A stretch of DNA of 64,000 bases from Erythroxylum novogranatense (lineage: Eukaryota > Streptophyta > Magnoliopsida > Malpighiales > Erythroxylaceae): assembly GCA_029891385.1 (NCBI GenBank), contig CM057228.1:81766964-81830963 (forward strand), written 5' to 3'. Position 1 is the stretch's first letter; each line of letters opens with the position of its first letter. The position numbers and the translations under genes were made by a program. Positions 23,257 through 34,757 of this stretch are shown in pieces. Under the pieces are notes generated by a model. That model did no database searches. It was not told where the DNA came from and saw only the letters and a program-made list of their open reading frames with translations.

Positions 23257-26200
23257 TGTAATATCCCACCCCCTACTGGAAGGGTAAAATAGTAAAATTG
23301 GCATAGGATGAGATGGATCGGAATGACTTAGGACTGTTCATGCATAATAGGATTAGTCCACAGTCCCATTTGTGCACATGAAATTACTGTACATGCATAC
23401 ATGATATTCCCGGTTTGCGTGCCTAAGACAATTTTATTGGGATTAATGTGGTTAATGGGTTTGAAAAATTATTCTGAGTGCGCCATAAATTTTTTTTTTA
23501 TTTTAAGGGATTTTTAAGAATTTTTCTGGATTTTTTCGGAGAAAATTCCCTGACCGGAAAATCGCCAAGTGACAAATCGGTCGATTTTGGGTACCGAAAT
23601 TGTTAGCAATTGGTACTGACCTATTGGATATTTTGTGGGAGAGTCGAAATATGGACCCTTAATAATGGATTGAACATTTATTTAGTAATTGGATTAATTG
23701 TTTTTATCAAAATTTGTGATTGGCTCTTTAACTTTTCTTTATGTCTCCAATTGCCAAGTGCTATGGTGACTCATCCCACTTCTTTAATGCCCATTCTCGG
23801 TTATTCCCTAAGGGAATGAATAAAAATGAGTCTTTTATTGTTTAAAAGTGAACTTGCCTTTGCTCTCCATCGATTTTCATCCAAAACTTGCCTTTACTCT
23901 CACCTCCATCGATTTTCCTCCTTAAAAGTGAAACTTTCTTCCAACCTTAGTCCTTTCACCTCCTTACTTTGATGAAAACCGTGCATGGGGTGGAAAGTGA
24001 GTAAGTTGTGATTGGTTGTTAATGAAAGGCTTGAAGAGGAGGAGATGGAAGCTTTAGGTAAGATGAGGTTTTAAGCTTTAATTAAGTTTTACATGTTGGT
24101 TTAATGATGAATTGAATGCCATGGTAGTTAGGAGTCATTAATGGTGCATTTATTATGCTTATGGATGCTTGAATTAAATGAAGCTTATAGGTGGAAATGA
24201 TGGGTATAAGGTTAGGTTGAAGTAAGAATTGATGAAGTAGTAGGAATGAATGGTTTTAGCTTGATTGTAAGTGCATTTTGATGATGAATTTTGCATAGGA
24301 ATTGAGGAATTAGTGCTGCCAACTTTTGTGTAAGTATACAAATAAATGTTGTGTTGGGTTTGTGGCTGAATTGGAAGTGTAAATGAAGGTATATTAATGT
24401 AGGCAAAGTGATAGAGTGGAAGAGGATGAGATATAGATGAAATCTGGAAAATTTGGTGTTTAACCTAGTGAACTGTTTTGATCATAACTAATTATGTAGG
24501 AATGAAAATGAGGTGAGGTTTGTGTCCACTTAAACTTTGGGATGTTGGCTACATTTTTGTGTGAAATAGGTGTTGTCTAATTTTAACTTTAAGGGGTTGC
24601 AATATGGCTTGGAAAGTTACTGTTCTTAACTGGAATAAACAGTACCCGAAATCATACCTTAGAGTTTTGCTAATTTTTATGAATTAATTGAGAAGGAATT
24701 AGAACAAATGGAATAAATTAAAGTTGAAGCCTATTATGTTAGCTTTCCATTGCCACTGATCTTGCTAATTTTCGAGTTGTATATTGGGAGATATGAACTG
24801 ATTTCTATTGATTGGTTTTATGCTTTTTGGAGAAACCTAGTCAAAGTGTTGATTTTGTGAGCTTTCTGTTTGGGAGCAATTTTAACAATTTATGTGAACT
24901 GAATTGGTGTGAGTGATCTTCTACAAAGTTGTAGGGGAAGAAATTACCTTGAAAATGATATATGGCATGTAATTTTTAGAAGTCAGAGTTTGGAGTTATG
25001 ATTTTGCAAAAACTGATCCTACATTAGGATGTGAATGGCTGATCATGGCAGTAACTTGCATAATGGTTTTGAAATTGTTAGAAATCGAATTAGAGTTTGA
25101 GTTCTTCATGAAACTTGAATTTTGTGATCTTATCTTTTCAGGGATATAAGGTAGTGAATTTGGTGACATTTTTGCTAAGAGATATGTTGTTTGGGAAATT
25201 ACTGTCCAGATTAGTTGATTTCAGTAGGCAGGTTCTTTGTGGAATTGTTTGACATTGTTAGCAAGTGAATCTGATTTTGGATTGTTCATGAAAGTTATAG
25301 ATAACATGGTGATCTTGATGAGCATATTTATTGTGTAATTGTTGACTGAAGAATCAGAGAGTTACTGAATTTGAAATGTACTGCTCTGTTTTGATAGGTT
25401 TTGAGTGGGCAGTAGGTTTGAGTAGATTTTTAACACCCTTAGGGGTGAAATTGATTTTTAGGGTCTTCTTGAGAATTGTAGAGCTTTTCTTGAGTTTTCC
25501 AACAAGCTATAGTTTGTATTTTTCCGAATTGTGTGCTAAGAATTATAGAGGTTGAAAATTTGGATTGAAAACTAGAAAAAGGGCAAGGAAGGCACATATA
25601 TGTATATATATTTTAGTATTTTTGTTATTATTTGGCATTAAGTGACCCGATTGTTTCTTTTGTCAATTTCTTTTCCGTCCGACGTCCGATTGACCTGATT
25701 CTTGAGGCATCGGATTTGTAACATATTGAATTTCATTTTTTGAGAAATTGGGAATTTTTAGACGGAAAATTGGCGTGGCCCCGGGTAACGGAGCCTTTAA
25801 TCACCGTTTTGTTTACTTGGGGATCTATAGAGGTCCGAATTGCGCACCGTCAGTGCCAATAGGTTTCTAATTTTTAGACAGATTTTTAAGATGAAAAAAA
25901 AATGAAATTAGGGCCGGGAATTCATGGACATGCATATTTCATCTACATGAGCACAAATTGCATATTTATTGACTCGTCCTTTCTCTGATTCTTATAGAGG
26001 CCCAAGTGGAGCGTCGTTCGACCAACGGGGCAGAAACTTCCCGGCATTAGCTCGGAAGTAATAGGTGAGTAACCTAGGTGGTTATCTCAATCTATGTGTT
26101 TACTGTGACTTGATTGCCCTACGGGGATTATTGTGCACTGTGTTTACTGTGACTTGATTGCCTTACGGGGATTATTGTGCCCTGTGTATACCGTGGATCG

Positions 26201-27030
26201 AATATTGTTATCGTGGATCAAGGGTAAATGATCGTGAATACTTGGTATATGCATCGATACATCACTACATGAATCGATAATAACGGTTGTGACCGTAGCA
26301 AACATCGATATTGATATCGAGCCTCGAGCTCAAGGAGAAATCCACTCTCCATCGCCATCGAGAAATCCACTCTCCATCGCCATCGAGAAATCCACTCCCA
26401 TCGCCATCGATTATTGTAAAGCGCCGGTCAACATCGAACTAAACTGAAAACCATCACATGTGCATCGCATACGCATCGAATCAATAATAAGTATGACTCT
26501 CGTGGTTGTTGTGATTGATCAGATTTTGTGACTATGACATACGCTCATCGTGGATCGCATACTATTATTATCTTGGCCGCTGATTACTATAGATTGTCAA
26601 TTGATGCATGAATTGGGAAACCATCGATGATGGTTTCACCGAGTTCGCAAACTCATCCAAAATTGCAACCTATTTTTCAGACTAGAAGAGTACCCGCTTG
26701 ACACGGAGTATGTCCGGTGCAAGTCGAGATAGAAGTTGGGATCGATTCGCGTCTGCATTAGGGTTTCCTAATTTTGTAATCCACAATTGTTGTAAAATGA
26801 TTTGTAATTGTACTTTTGGTTATCAGTAAAATATTATTAAATGATTGTATCTATCGCAAGGGTTTTCTACTCCTACTATTTTTGTCTCGCTAACGTGGAA
26901 TGAATGGTTCAAAAAAAAAAGTATACCGAGTTTTACCGACCGACTGATGTAGTACGCCACCCTCGCGGGGCACGGACTCGGATGTCACCAACGATATCGG
27001 GTTCGGGTCACTCGGGAGTGGGGTGTTACA
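23257..27030 (+). repeat. Element C 3' LTR
   Basis: 3,774 bp, TG...CA, aligned end to end with the 5' LTR. It ends in GGGTGTTACA and is followed by the second copy of the target duplication. The candidate intron is at 26065-26680 and the 180-bp periodic cores are at 25105, 25285 and 25466. Confidence 0.88.
26065..26680 (+). promoter_or_regulatory. Candidate LTR intron, C 3' LTR
   Basis: The donor AATAG/GTGAGTAACC is at 26065 and the acceptor TATTTTTCAG/ACTAG ends at 26680, 616 nt. It carries tandem copies of GAGAAATCCACTC (about 26335-26400). Confidence 0.45.
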
Positions 27031-27035
27031 GTTTC

Positions 27036-27465
27036 TCATTGAGTTCGTAAACTCATCCAAAATTGCATATTGTTTTTCAGGACTGATAGATTAGACTCCT
27101 AGCTCCAGAGTTAATTCTCCTGCCGCGTGAGTGTTCTGGCGAGAGAGGCGATGGCTCACAGGTCAGTCAGTTGGGATTGGATTTTGGGGATGACTTAGTA
27201 TAGACTTTTGTATCAGTTTCCTTTTTGGATTATTGTATTTAGACTGTAGGGAACTAATAGACTTGTCTATATTTCTGATTGATCTTATGAAATGAGAAAG
27301 GCTTTATGGTTTTAAAATTCAATGATTTTGTTGTTGCGGATTTCATTGTATTGATGCCATGTGGATTTTAGTATTAATCGATCGTAGTGCAACCTTGTCG
27401 TAGGATATGTATCAGAATGACCTAGGGGCGTCCCGGTGTGTACCCTACGGTAAGGGGGCGCTACA
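27036..27465 (+). repeat. Element B 5' LTR, second part
   Basis: This continues the LTR broken by C: TCATTGAGTTCGTAAACTC, the acceptor GTTTTTCAG (27080), then exon-like sequence to the LTR end at GGGGGCGCTACA (27465). The equivalent part of the 3' LTR is missing from the window because of the D insertion. Confidence 0.8.
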
Positions 27466-27470
27466 TTAGG

Positions 27471-27486
27471 TGGTATCAGAGCATGG
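27471..27486 (+). other. Primer-binding site, element B
   Basis: TGGTATCAGAGCATGG begins 5 bp after the LTR end. The first 12 bases match the plant initiator-methionine tRNA type. Confidence 0.85.
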
Positions 27487-27645
27487 TTTGACATCTTTTG
27501 AGCATAGTGTATTTTTAGGCTTGAATTTCAAAGAGAAAATCAGAAATTGATTAAAATTTTTGTTTGTTGTAGGTCATCCTTTCTTGGAGATCAAGTTGAT
27601 CAACCAGTTGACCTAGAATCAGTAGGAGCTAGTAGGGAGTCTTCG

Positions 27646-28560
27646 ATGCCTCATTCTGAGGAGTTGCCTCCTAGAGTTCCTGTGAGACGGGAGAGGAGGT
27701 ACGATCGACTGTGCAAACAGGGGGCTGTTGATTTCTATGGCAGCACAGACCCTGCGGAGGCTGAGGGATGGCTGGAGAGGACTAAGAGAGTCCTCGATCA
27801 GATGGACTGTGAACCTGAAGATCGTTTTGATTACGCAGTTTCTCTCCTTTAGGGTCCGGCTTATCAGTGGTGGAAGACTGTCCCGGGCAGTACCACCAGG
27901 CCCTATGTTCTGACTTGGGATGATTTTCTGAGGCCCTTCCGGGACAATTATATGCCCAAGTTGTATTTAGAGATGAAGATGCAGGAGTTCCTTGAGTTGA
28001 GACAGGGTACTATGACAGTGGCTGAGTATGAGGTGTGGTTCAATGAGTTGTTGGGGTATGCCACAGTTATGATTGCTACTGAGGCCGACAGGTGTCGGAG
28101 GTTTAAGGGCGAACTCAATCTGGAGATCCGTACCAGGTTGGCCCGATCTGATATGAGCACTTTCATTGAATTGAGAGCGGCTGCCGTGAGGATTGAGCAG
28201 CTACTAAGACAGAGTTAGGCGGAGACTGGACAGGGGCCCAGGGGCAAGAGGCCAAGTGATAGTCGTGGCGATCTAGTAGAGGGTTGAAGGCGCCAAAGCA
28301 GCCCCTTCAGTCCACGGAGGAGCTAGACAGTCTGGATTTAGGCAGAGAGGCAGATTTGTTCAGACTGGTAGTGGCAGTGGCGGTGCCAGAGGTTCAGGGC
28401 AGATCCCTCCAGTCTGTGAGCATTGCGAGAGGAGGCATAGTGGAGAGTGTCGATGGCTGACTGGAACCTGCCTGAGATGCGACTCGATGGACCACCTGGT
28501 CAAGAATTGCCCCGAGACCTTGGGAGCTCAGTTTACTATGACTGGGAGATCTGGCAGTAA
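27646..28560 (+). pseudogene. gag: Element B gag (capsid and zinc knuckle), broken
   Basis: Gag forms the virus-like particle in the cytoplasm. The first in-frame ATG is 27646, although open frame extends upstream. The capsid part contains the typical run AYQWWKT, then TWDDFLRPFRDNYMP and FLELRQGTMTVAEYE (to about 28218). In-frame TAG stops fall at 27850 and 28216. The first sits where relatives have Gln or Arg before GPAYQWW, so a CAG-to-TAG change is likely. After a frameshift near 28300, a canonical CX2CX4HX4C zinc knuckle is encoded (CLRCDSMDHLVKNC, about 28467-28508). It is preceded by a second Cys/His cluster (CEHCERRHSGEC). Not functional as read. Confidence 0.8.
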
Positions 28561-28576
28561 TACCACGGTGCAGTAG

Positions 28577-28990
28577 AGTCGTGGAGGTGGATCGGGATTT
28601 AGGGGTCGAGGTTGAGGCCGAGGCCGAGCTGAGGGATCCGTAGTGAGGACTGAGGGACTGAGTAGCAGACAGTAGTCCCAGGCTAGAGTCTATGCCATGA
28701 CTCGGCAGGAGGATCACGATTTCCCAGATGTTGTTGCGGGTATGCTTCTGATTTCTGGCTTTGAAGCATATGCATTGTTGGATCCTGGATCCACTCATTC
28801 ATTCATTGCACCGCATATGGCATGTAGACTGCATGGGGATAGGGAGAGATTGCAGTATGGGTTAGAGGTGAGTACACCTCTAGGTAGTACGACTGTATTA
28901 GGAGAGGTCTGCAAGGGGTGCCCGATTTAGATAGATCGAGCAGTTTTGAGTGCAGATTTGATAGTGTTATCTCTGCGGGAGATTGAAGTG
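28577..28990 (+). pseudogene. Element B aspartic protease domain
   Basis: The protease would process the polyprotein. Reading from 28697, residues 27-35 are LLDPGSTHS. This is the retrotransposon protease active site in its DPGST form, with the catalytic Asp at nt 28781-28783. A TAG at 28928 interrupts the frame after CKGCPI. The same frame then continues IDRAVLSADLIVLSLREIEVILGW, which is normal for this family, so a single C-to-T change is likely. The frame is lost near 29000. Confidence 0.75.
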
Positions 28991-29027
28991 ATTTTGGGAT
29001 GGATCGTTGATCACAAGATAGGCCTTC

Positions 29028-29976
29028 ATGGACTGTTATACCAAGGAGGTGGTATTAGAGTCTCCTGGTCAGCCCATAGCTGTTTTTCGAGGTGTTAGTT
29101 CGGCAGTGCCAGCCAGGATGATTTCTTTCCTGAGTGCCTTGAGGTTGATGCAGGGAGGTTATGAGGCCTATCTAGCCCATGTTGTGGATACTAGGGTTGA
29201 GCAGAGATTGCAGGATATTTCCGTGATCAGGGAATTTCCAGATGTGTTCCCCGATGAGTTACCGGGTTTACCGCTGGAACGGGAGACAGAGTTTGAGATT
29301 GACCTCGTTCCAGGTACCACTCCTATATCTACACCTCCATATAGGATGGCACCGGTGGAACTGAGGGAGCTTAAGGCTCAGTTGCAGGAGCTTTTGGATA
29401 AGGGGTTTATTAGACCCAAGTGTTTCACGGGGAGCTCCAAAGATCGTTTGTGAAGAAGAAGGATGGGACGCCGAGGTTGTGTATTGATTATAGGCGCTGA
29501 ATCGGGTGACAAGAAGAATAAGTATCCACCGCCTAGATCGATGATTTATTTGATCACTGAGAGCTCGGTGTTCACTAAATTGGATCCGAGGTCGATATTA
29601 TCGCTTGAGGATTGCAGAGGCTGATGTACCTAAGAGTGCCTTTAGGAGCAGGTATGGGCATTTCGAGTTTCTAGTGATGCCGTTCGGGTTGACTAATACC
29701 TCGGCAGCCTTCATGGCCTTGATGAATAAGGTCTTTCAGCCCTACCTGGATCAGTTCGTGATTGTGTTCATTGATGATATTCTAGTGTATTCGAGAAGTA
29801 GACAGGAGCATGCAGAGCATTTGAGGATTGTATTGCAGATTATGAGAGAGAGGCAGTTGTATGCCAAATTAACTAAATGTGAATTTTGGCTGGATGAGGT
29901 AGTGTTTCTGGGGCATATTGTGACTGGTAAGGGTATTCAGATAGATCCTCGCAAGGTCGAGGCAGTGCTGCATTAG
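29028..29976 (+). pseudogene. Element B reverse transcriptase, broken
   Basis: RT copies the element RNA into DNA inside the particle. The first part (29028-29450) carries the linker REFPDVFPDELPGLP and PYRMAPVELRELKAQL. The middle (about 29420-29600) is shifted through several frames but still shows KKKDGTPRLCIDYR and NKYPPPR. The frame from 29605 encodes [19 protein letters not shown] and FIDDILVYS (catalytic Asp pair at nt 29773-29778). An in-frame TAG at 29974 stands where relatives have Trp (WEAPRN). One of the frame losses (TATCGCTTGAGG where TATCAG is expected) fits the CAG-to-CG pattern. Confidence 0.85.
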
Positions 29977-30702
29977 GAGGCCCCTAGGAATGTATCTGAG
30001 GTTCGGAGTTTCCTAGGATTGGCCGGATATTACCGGAGATTTGTCGAGGGGTTCTCGCTGATCTCAGCCCCTCTGACAAAGCTTCTGAGGAAGGATGTGT
30101 CGTTCAGATGGATTAAGGAGTGCCAGAAGAGCTTTCAGGAGCTAAAACATCGGCTAACTACTTCGCCGGTGTTAAGCATTCCGTCTGGTACTGGAGGCTA
30201 TGTGGTGTACAGTGATGGTTCGCATCAGGGACTAGGGTGTGTATTGATGCAGCATGGCAGAGTAGTAGCTTATGCCTCGAGACAGTTGAGATCTCATGAG
30301 GTGAACTACCCAGTTCACGATTTGGAGTTAGCAGCAGTGATTTTTGCTCTGAAGATCTGGAGACATTATTTGTATGGGGAGACGTTCCAGATCTTCACTG
30401 ATCATAAGAGTTTGAGGTATTTGCTATGTCAGAGAGAGCTGAATCTGAGACAGAGGAGGTGGATTGAGCTGCTGAAAGACTATGACTGCACGATTGAGTA
30501 TCATCCAGGGAAGGCCAATGTGGTGGCAGATGCATTGAGTAGGAGATCTCATATCAGTGTAGCTCAGATTCAGATTGGGAGACTGCCTAGTTTGATTCAG
30601 TTGAGAGCTCTTAATGTGCAGATGGATTTGGCTCAGGATGGAGCTCTGATTGCCACTCTGAGGCTTAGGCAGATGTTGCATGACAGGATCAGGATCCGGT
30701 GA
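29977..30702 (+). pseudogene. Element B RNase H domain and linker
   Basis: This continues the RT frame: [20 protein letters not shown], then the RNase H core [16 protein letters not shown] (first Asp), [15 protein letters not shown] (Glu), [10 protein letters not shown] (Asp) and [11 protein letters not shown]. It removes the RNA template strand after reverse transcription. The domain looks intact over about 200 codons. It ends at 30702, where the frame shifts into the integrase part. Confidence 0.85.
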
Positions 30703-32120
30703 TGGTAAGATTGATGGATAGAGTAAGATCTGATTTGATTACCGATTTTGAGCTAAGAGATGGGACATTGTGGATAGGACAGAGACTATGTGTGCCTGAT
30801 GTAGATGATTTAAGACGTGAGATTCTGGAGGAGGCACACGTGGCTGCATATGTTATGCATCCTGGTACTACCAAGATGTATCGCACTCTTAAGTTGCATT
30901 TCTGGTGGCTAGGCATGAAGAGGCAGGTGGCAGAGTTTGTTTCTCGGTGTCTGACGTGCCAGCAGGTTAAGGCTGAGCACCAGGCTTCAGTGGGTAAGCT
31001 GCATTCGTTGCCTATTCTGGAGTAGAAATGGGAACGAATTACCATGGATTTTATTATGGGATTGCCTAAGACGCTGAGGCAGCATGATGCGATCTGGGTT
31101 ATAGTGGACCGGTTGACCAAATCGGCTCACTTCTTGCCAGTGAGGGAGAGTAATACTCTCGATCAGTTGGCCCAGAAGTATGTGACAGAGATTATGCGGC
31201 TGCATGGGGTTCCGATGTCTATAATCTCAGACAGGGATCCCAGATTTACTTCAAGGTTCTGGAAGAGCCTGCAGTCTGCATTGGGTACTCAGTTGAACTT
31301 CAATACTGCATTTCATCCTCAGACAGATGGGCAGAGTGAGAGGACGATTAATACTGTTGAGGATATGCTTCGGGCTTGTGTATTGGAGTTCAAAGGATCA
31401 TGGGATCAGTATTTGGCTCTTATAAAGTTTGCATATAATAATCAGTATCAGAGTAGTATTGGGATGGCACCATATGAGGCTTTGTATGGGAGGCAGTGTA
31501 GATCGCCACTGTATTGGGATGAAGAGGGTGTGAGGATGATTGAGGGTCCTGAGTTGATTCAGGATACGGTAGATAAGGTGAAGCTGATTCGGAGTCGCAT
31601 CAAGGTGGCTCAGGATAGACAGAAGAGCTATGTGGATCAGCATCAGAGAGAGATGGAGTATGCTGTGGGTGACAGAGTGTTCCTCCGAGTGTCTCCGTGG
31701 AGAGGAGTTCTGAGATTTGGCCGTAAGGGCAAGTTGAGTCCTCGGTATATTGGTCCTTATGAGATCCTCGAGAGGATAGGACCTTTGGCTTATAGATTGG
31801 CTCTACCGAGTGAGATGTCCCAGTTGCATGATGTGTTCCATGTTAGTATGCTCCGACGGTACCGATCAGACCCAACTCATGTGATTCCAGCTCAGGAGAT
31901 TGAGATAGCCAGCGATTTGAGCTATGTAGAGGAACCGGTATGGATTGTGGGATCCCGAGTCAAGCAGTTAAGGAACAGGGTGATTCCATTGGTGAAAGTC
32001 CTTTGGAAGAACCACTCTTTTGAGGAAGCGACTTGGGAGACTGAGGAGCATATGAGGAGCCAATATCCTCATTTATTCGATCGGTCAGGTATGAAAATTT
32101 CAGGACGAATTTTTTATTAG
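30699..32120 (+). pseudogene. Element B integrase with chromodomain
   Basis: Integrase inserts the DNA copy. The HHCC zinc finger is at 30830-31000 (HPGTTKMYRTLKLHFWW, then CLTCQQVK). A TAG at 31023 replaces an expected Trp before KWERITMDF. In the 358-residue frame from 31044 the D,D(35)E triad is D2, D63 and E99 (MDFIMGLP, SDRDPRF, HPQTDGQSE). GPY/F-like sequence (PRYIGPYEIL, near residue 238) follows. The C terminus (about 290-340, LVKVLWKNHSFEEATWE) is a chromodomain-like fold typical of chromoviruses, thought to steer insertion to heterochromatin. The last codons overlap the region just before the polypurine tract. This is the best preserved gene of element B. Confidence 0.88.
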
Positions 32121-32131
32121 GAGGGGAGAAT
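32114..32131 (+). other. Polypurine tract, element B
   Basis: TTATTAGGAGGGGAGAAT directly precedes the 3' LTR and closely resembles the tracts of A and C. Confidence 0.8.
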
Positions 32132-34271
32132 TGTAACATCCCATCACCGATGGGAAGGTTATAAGGGTAATTTGGTTCAAGGTAGGATCATACTGCAGTT
32201 TACTAATGGAGCATTCATTGACCTCTAATTATAGAGGAATGAATTAATTGCACATGCATTGATAGGTACATGCATTCATGGCATTTTTCGGCATTTAATT
32301 GTGATCATGAATTGATTTGTAAATTTTCGAGATAATTAGGTTTAATTGTGATTTATTGGGAATTATGGCATAGTTGGGTGTGTATAGTTGAATTGGAGTG
32401 CTTTAGGAATGATCGGCAATTGATAGCAATCTATAGGAAATTTTCTGAAAATTTGGGAGAAAATGTCCGGATCGGAAATTTTGGAGTGACAGACCGGTTG
32501 ACCGTATAGTACCGAAATATTTGTCCAATGGCAATGGGAAATTTAGATTTGTGAGTTTAGGAATTTTTATGATAAGCCATTGGAATTTAGAGATTGAAAT
32601 TAAAAGAATTTGGGGACTTTGATCTATAGGTTTAAATCAACCCTTTAAATTGTCTTATGTTTAAATTTCTGTTGGTTAACCTTTGAAAACCTAGGGCTAA
32701 CTTTTCTTTCTCCTTCCTCTTCCCTTCGTCAACTCTGATTTTTCCCCCTTGGAGATTCTTGCTTGTTTCCCTTTTCATTGTGGTTGAAGACCAGCTAGAA
32801 ACCTTGGAGATGTTGAAGTTTGGCATGGCTATGGAAGATCTCCGTGGGTGTTAGAGTTTGAGAGATTTTCGGAGATTTAGGGTTTAAGGATTTGAGCTTC
32901 GATTTGGTAAGTTTAATGGCATTAATGTTGTTATTTATTGTTGTTTGATGCATTTATGGCATTTATTGTAAAAGATTGGGTCGTTTAGGGTGTTTAATGA
33001 TGATTTTAGAGAGTGGAAATGGAGGAAAAATCAAACGGAGAAAAAGGTGAGACCCGCACGTCGCGACGTCTGAAAAAGGCTACGCCGCGATGAGAAAAAG
33101 CGTGCTCGCCGCGGCGAGCCACGTGAGACGTCGCGGCGAGCGAATGAGTATTACGCCGCGACGACTTTATCTGTAGGCGTCGCAGCGAGGCGCAGGAAGA
33201 TGTTCGCCGCGACGAACGTTTCCTACGCCGCGACGAGCGACCTGTTTTATGCCGCGACGAGGGATGTGAGGCCGCGGCGAGGAGCAAATTTTGATTGGAT
33301 GTATTTCAATTTATGGGGCATAACTTATGGTATAGACCTCCAATTGAGGTGATTTTTGATTCGTTATGAATTAGAGAAAGAGGTCTACAATTCAGGAATT
33401 GAATGAGAGTTAGAATTTAATTTAGTATGGTCCCAATCATAGAAAGAAAGTTGATTATAGTTTCCTATTGCAACCTAAGGATAGTTTCTTGATAATTGGA
33501 GTTTCAATTGGAGACTTATGAATTAATGGATACTATTGACATAGTGAATAGTGAATTTTGGTTATGAGGCAAGTGATAGCAGAATTGGGTTTTAGCGCCA
33601 GAAAATCATGAATATGCATCGTACATATTTTCATTAAGAAATATGCATCATTGAAGTGTTCTGACTGAGCATCTAGTAATGGAAAATTATTTAACTGTTA
33701 TAGAGGCACCGTTGGATCGTCATTCCACGAATATTGCTGGGACTTCCAAGCAGTAGCTCGGAAGTTACAGGTGAGTAACCTAGTTGGTTCCTCAATTTCT
33801 GATTTGCTAAATGTTTTATGTGAACTTTTTGCCAATATGAATTATATGAATGATTAGGATCGAGATACATGCTTGTGCTAAATTGGATTACACTAGTATG
33901 TGATTTTGAGAAACTGTATGAAATGGGCTTTTATAGCCAGATGACTGTGAACAATTGGACGTGTGCATTTCATACATAAATGCATGCAAAAATAATGAAC
34001 GTTGTGATCTGAGTCGCTATTATTACTGAAAAGAGCTTTAAGGTCAAATAATGTCATTGAACCGAGCCTTGAGCTTGAGGGGAGCTAGTGCATCCTGCAT
34101 GAGGGCTCTCCTACTCCCTAGACGCGTCTACTGATCACTGTCACTGAATAAACGCTCAGTCACAACACTGAAATAACTGGAAAAGAGTCACATATGCATT
34201 GCATACAAATGTGTTAACTGATTTGAGAGTATTACTGAATTCCCTGATGACATGAGAAATTGAAGACTGTT
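32132..34271 (+). repeat. Element B 3' LTR (truncated by D)
   Basis: This aligns with 14007-16090 and keeps a fuller palindrome cluster (33054-33290). The TTATAGAGG box is near 33700 and the splice donor at 33771 (TTACAG/GTGAGTAACC). Around 34000-34260 it reads CTG where the 5' copy reads TCG. It is cut after AGACTGTT by the D LTR, so the LTR tail is absent from the window. Confidence 0.85.
33054..33290. repeat. CGCGACG cluster, B 3' LTR
   Basis: About a dozen variants of GCCGCGACGAG and CGTCGCGACG. It has one more unit than the 5' LTR (near 33230-33265) and fewer CpG-to-TpG changes. Confidence 0.7.
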
Positions 34272-34524
34272 TGATTGAGCCAAGTTTATACTATGAATTG
34301 GCTGCATTTTTATAGCTGCTTGTGCATGTGTTGACTCCTAATTGATGATTTTTGTGCTTAAATTGGTTCCTCATACCGAAGTTCTTTCAATTTTAATTTG
34401 TCAAGAAATTGTCATGATTTGATACTTATTTCTCTACAATTTTTATTGGGACAATTGGTACTGCAAATTGTTGCTATTATCTTATTGCAGGAATAAAGGA
34501 GTCAACATCAGGAAGTCAACAGCC

Positions 34525-34690
34525 ATAGGTCTTTCCGCACGTCGCGACGCATGGCATCTCACACGACGCGGCGAGCACAGCACTTCTGCACGTCGCGACG
34601 CACGGCGATGCACACGACGCGACGAGCAGGCGATTGCACACGTCGCGACGAATTTGATTTATTTATTTTATTCGTCACGACGTACGAGCG
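34525..34690. repeat. CGTCGCGACG palindrome cluster, right D LTR
   Basis: Four copies of CACGTCGCGACG or CGTCGCGACG alternate with ACACGACGCG-type units at about 25-45 bp spacing, just upstream of the TATAAAA box. If they act in the LTR promoter, their position is right for it. Confidence 0.7.
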
Positions 34691-34750
34691 GATATCCGAC
34701 TTTTTATGGAAAGTTCGTCTCACTGTTCCGACCCGGCCCGCGCTCCATCA

Positions 34751-34757
34751 TATAAAA
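34751..34757 (+). promoter_or_regulatory. Candidate TATA box, D LTR
   Basis: TATAAAA lies in a GC-flanked context (GCGCTCCATCATATAAAAAC), conserved as a TATA-like box in the left D copy. Transcription from it is inferred. Confidence 0.45.

Larger units (their letters stand above)
16172..27030 (+). mobile_element. Element C: non-coding long-LTR retrotransposon (LARD-like)
   Basis: A complete element starts TGTAACATCC and ends GTGTTACA, with the 5-bp duplication GTTTC at 16167-16171 and 27031-27035. LTRs are 16172-19904 (3,733 bp) and 23257-27030 (3,774 bp), with a 3.35-kb non-coding interior. The primer-binding site (19911) and polypurine tract (23241) place it on the plus strand. It is inserted in B's 5' LTR, immediately beside the conserved GATGGTTTC motif. 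The LTR and interior are diverged relatives of element A. It presumably used chromovirus enzymes supplied in trans. Confidence 0.9.
14007..34271 (+). mobile_element. Element B: chromodomain Ty3/gypsy retrotransposon (Tekay/Del-like), decayed
   Basis: The element has a 5' LTR starting TGTAACATCC at 14007, split by element C, and resuming at 27036-27465. A primer-binding site (27471), gag-pol (27646-32120), a polypurine tract and a 3' LTR from 32132 follow. The 3' LTR is cut at 34271 by the D LTR. Domain order is gag, zinc knuckle, protease, RT, RNase H, integrase, chromodomain. That order defines chromoviruses, and LTRs over 2 kb suggest the Tekay/Del clade. Several stops and frameshifts make it non-functional as read. 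The 5 bp before it are CTCAG. The right-hand target duplication is lost with the LTR tail. Confidence 0.88.
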
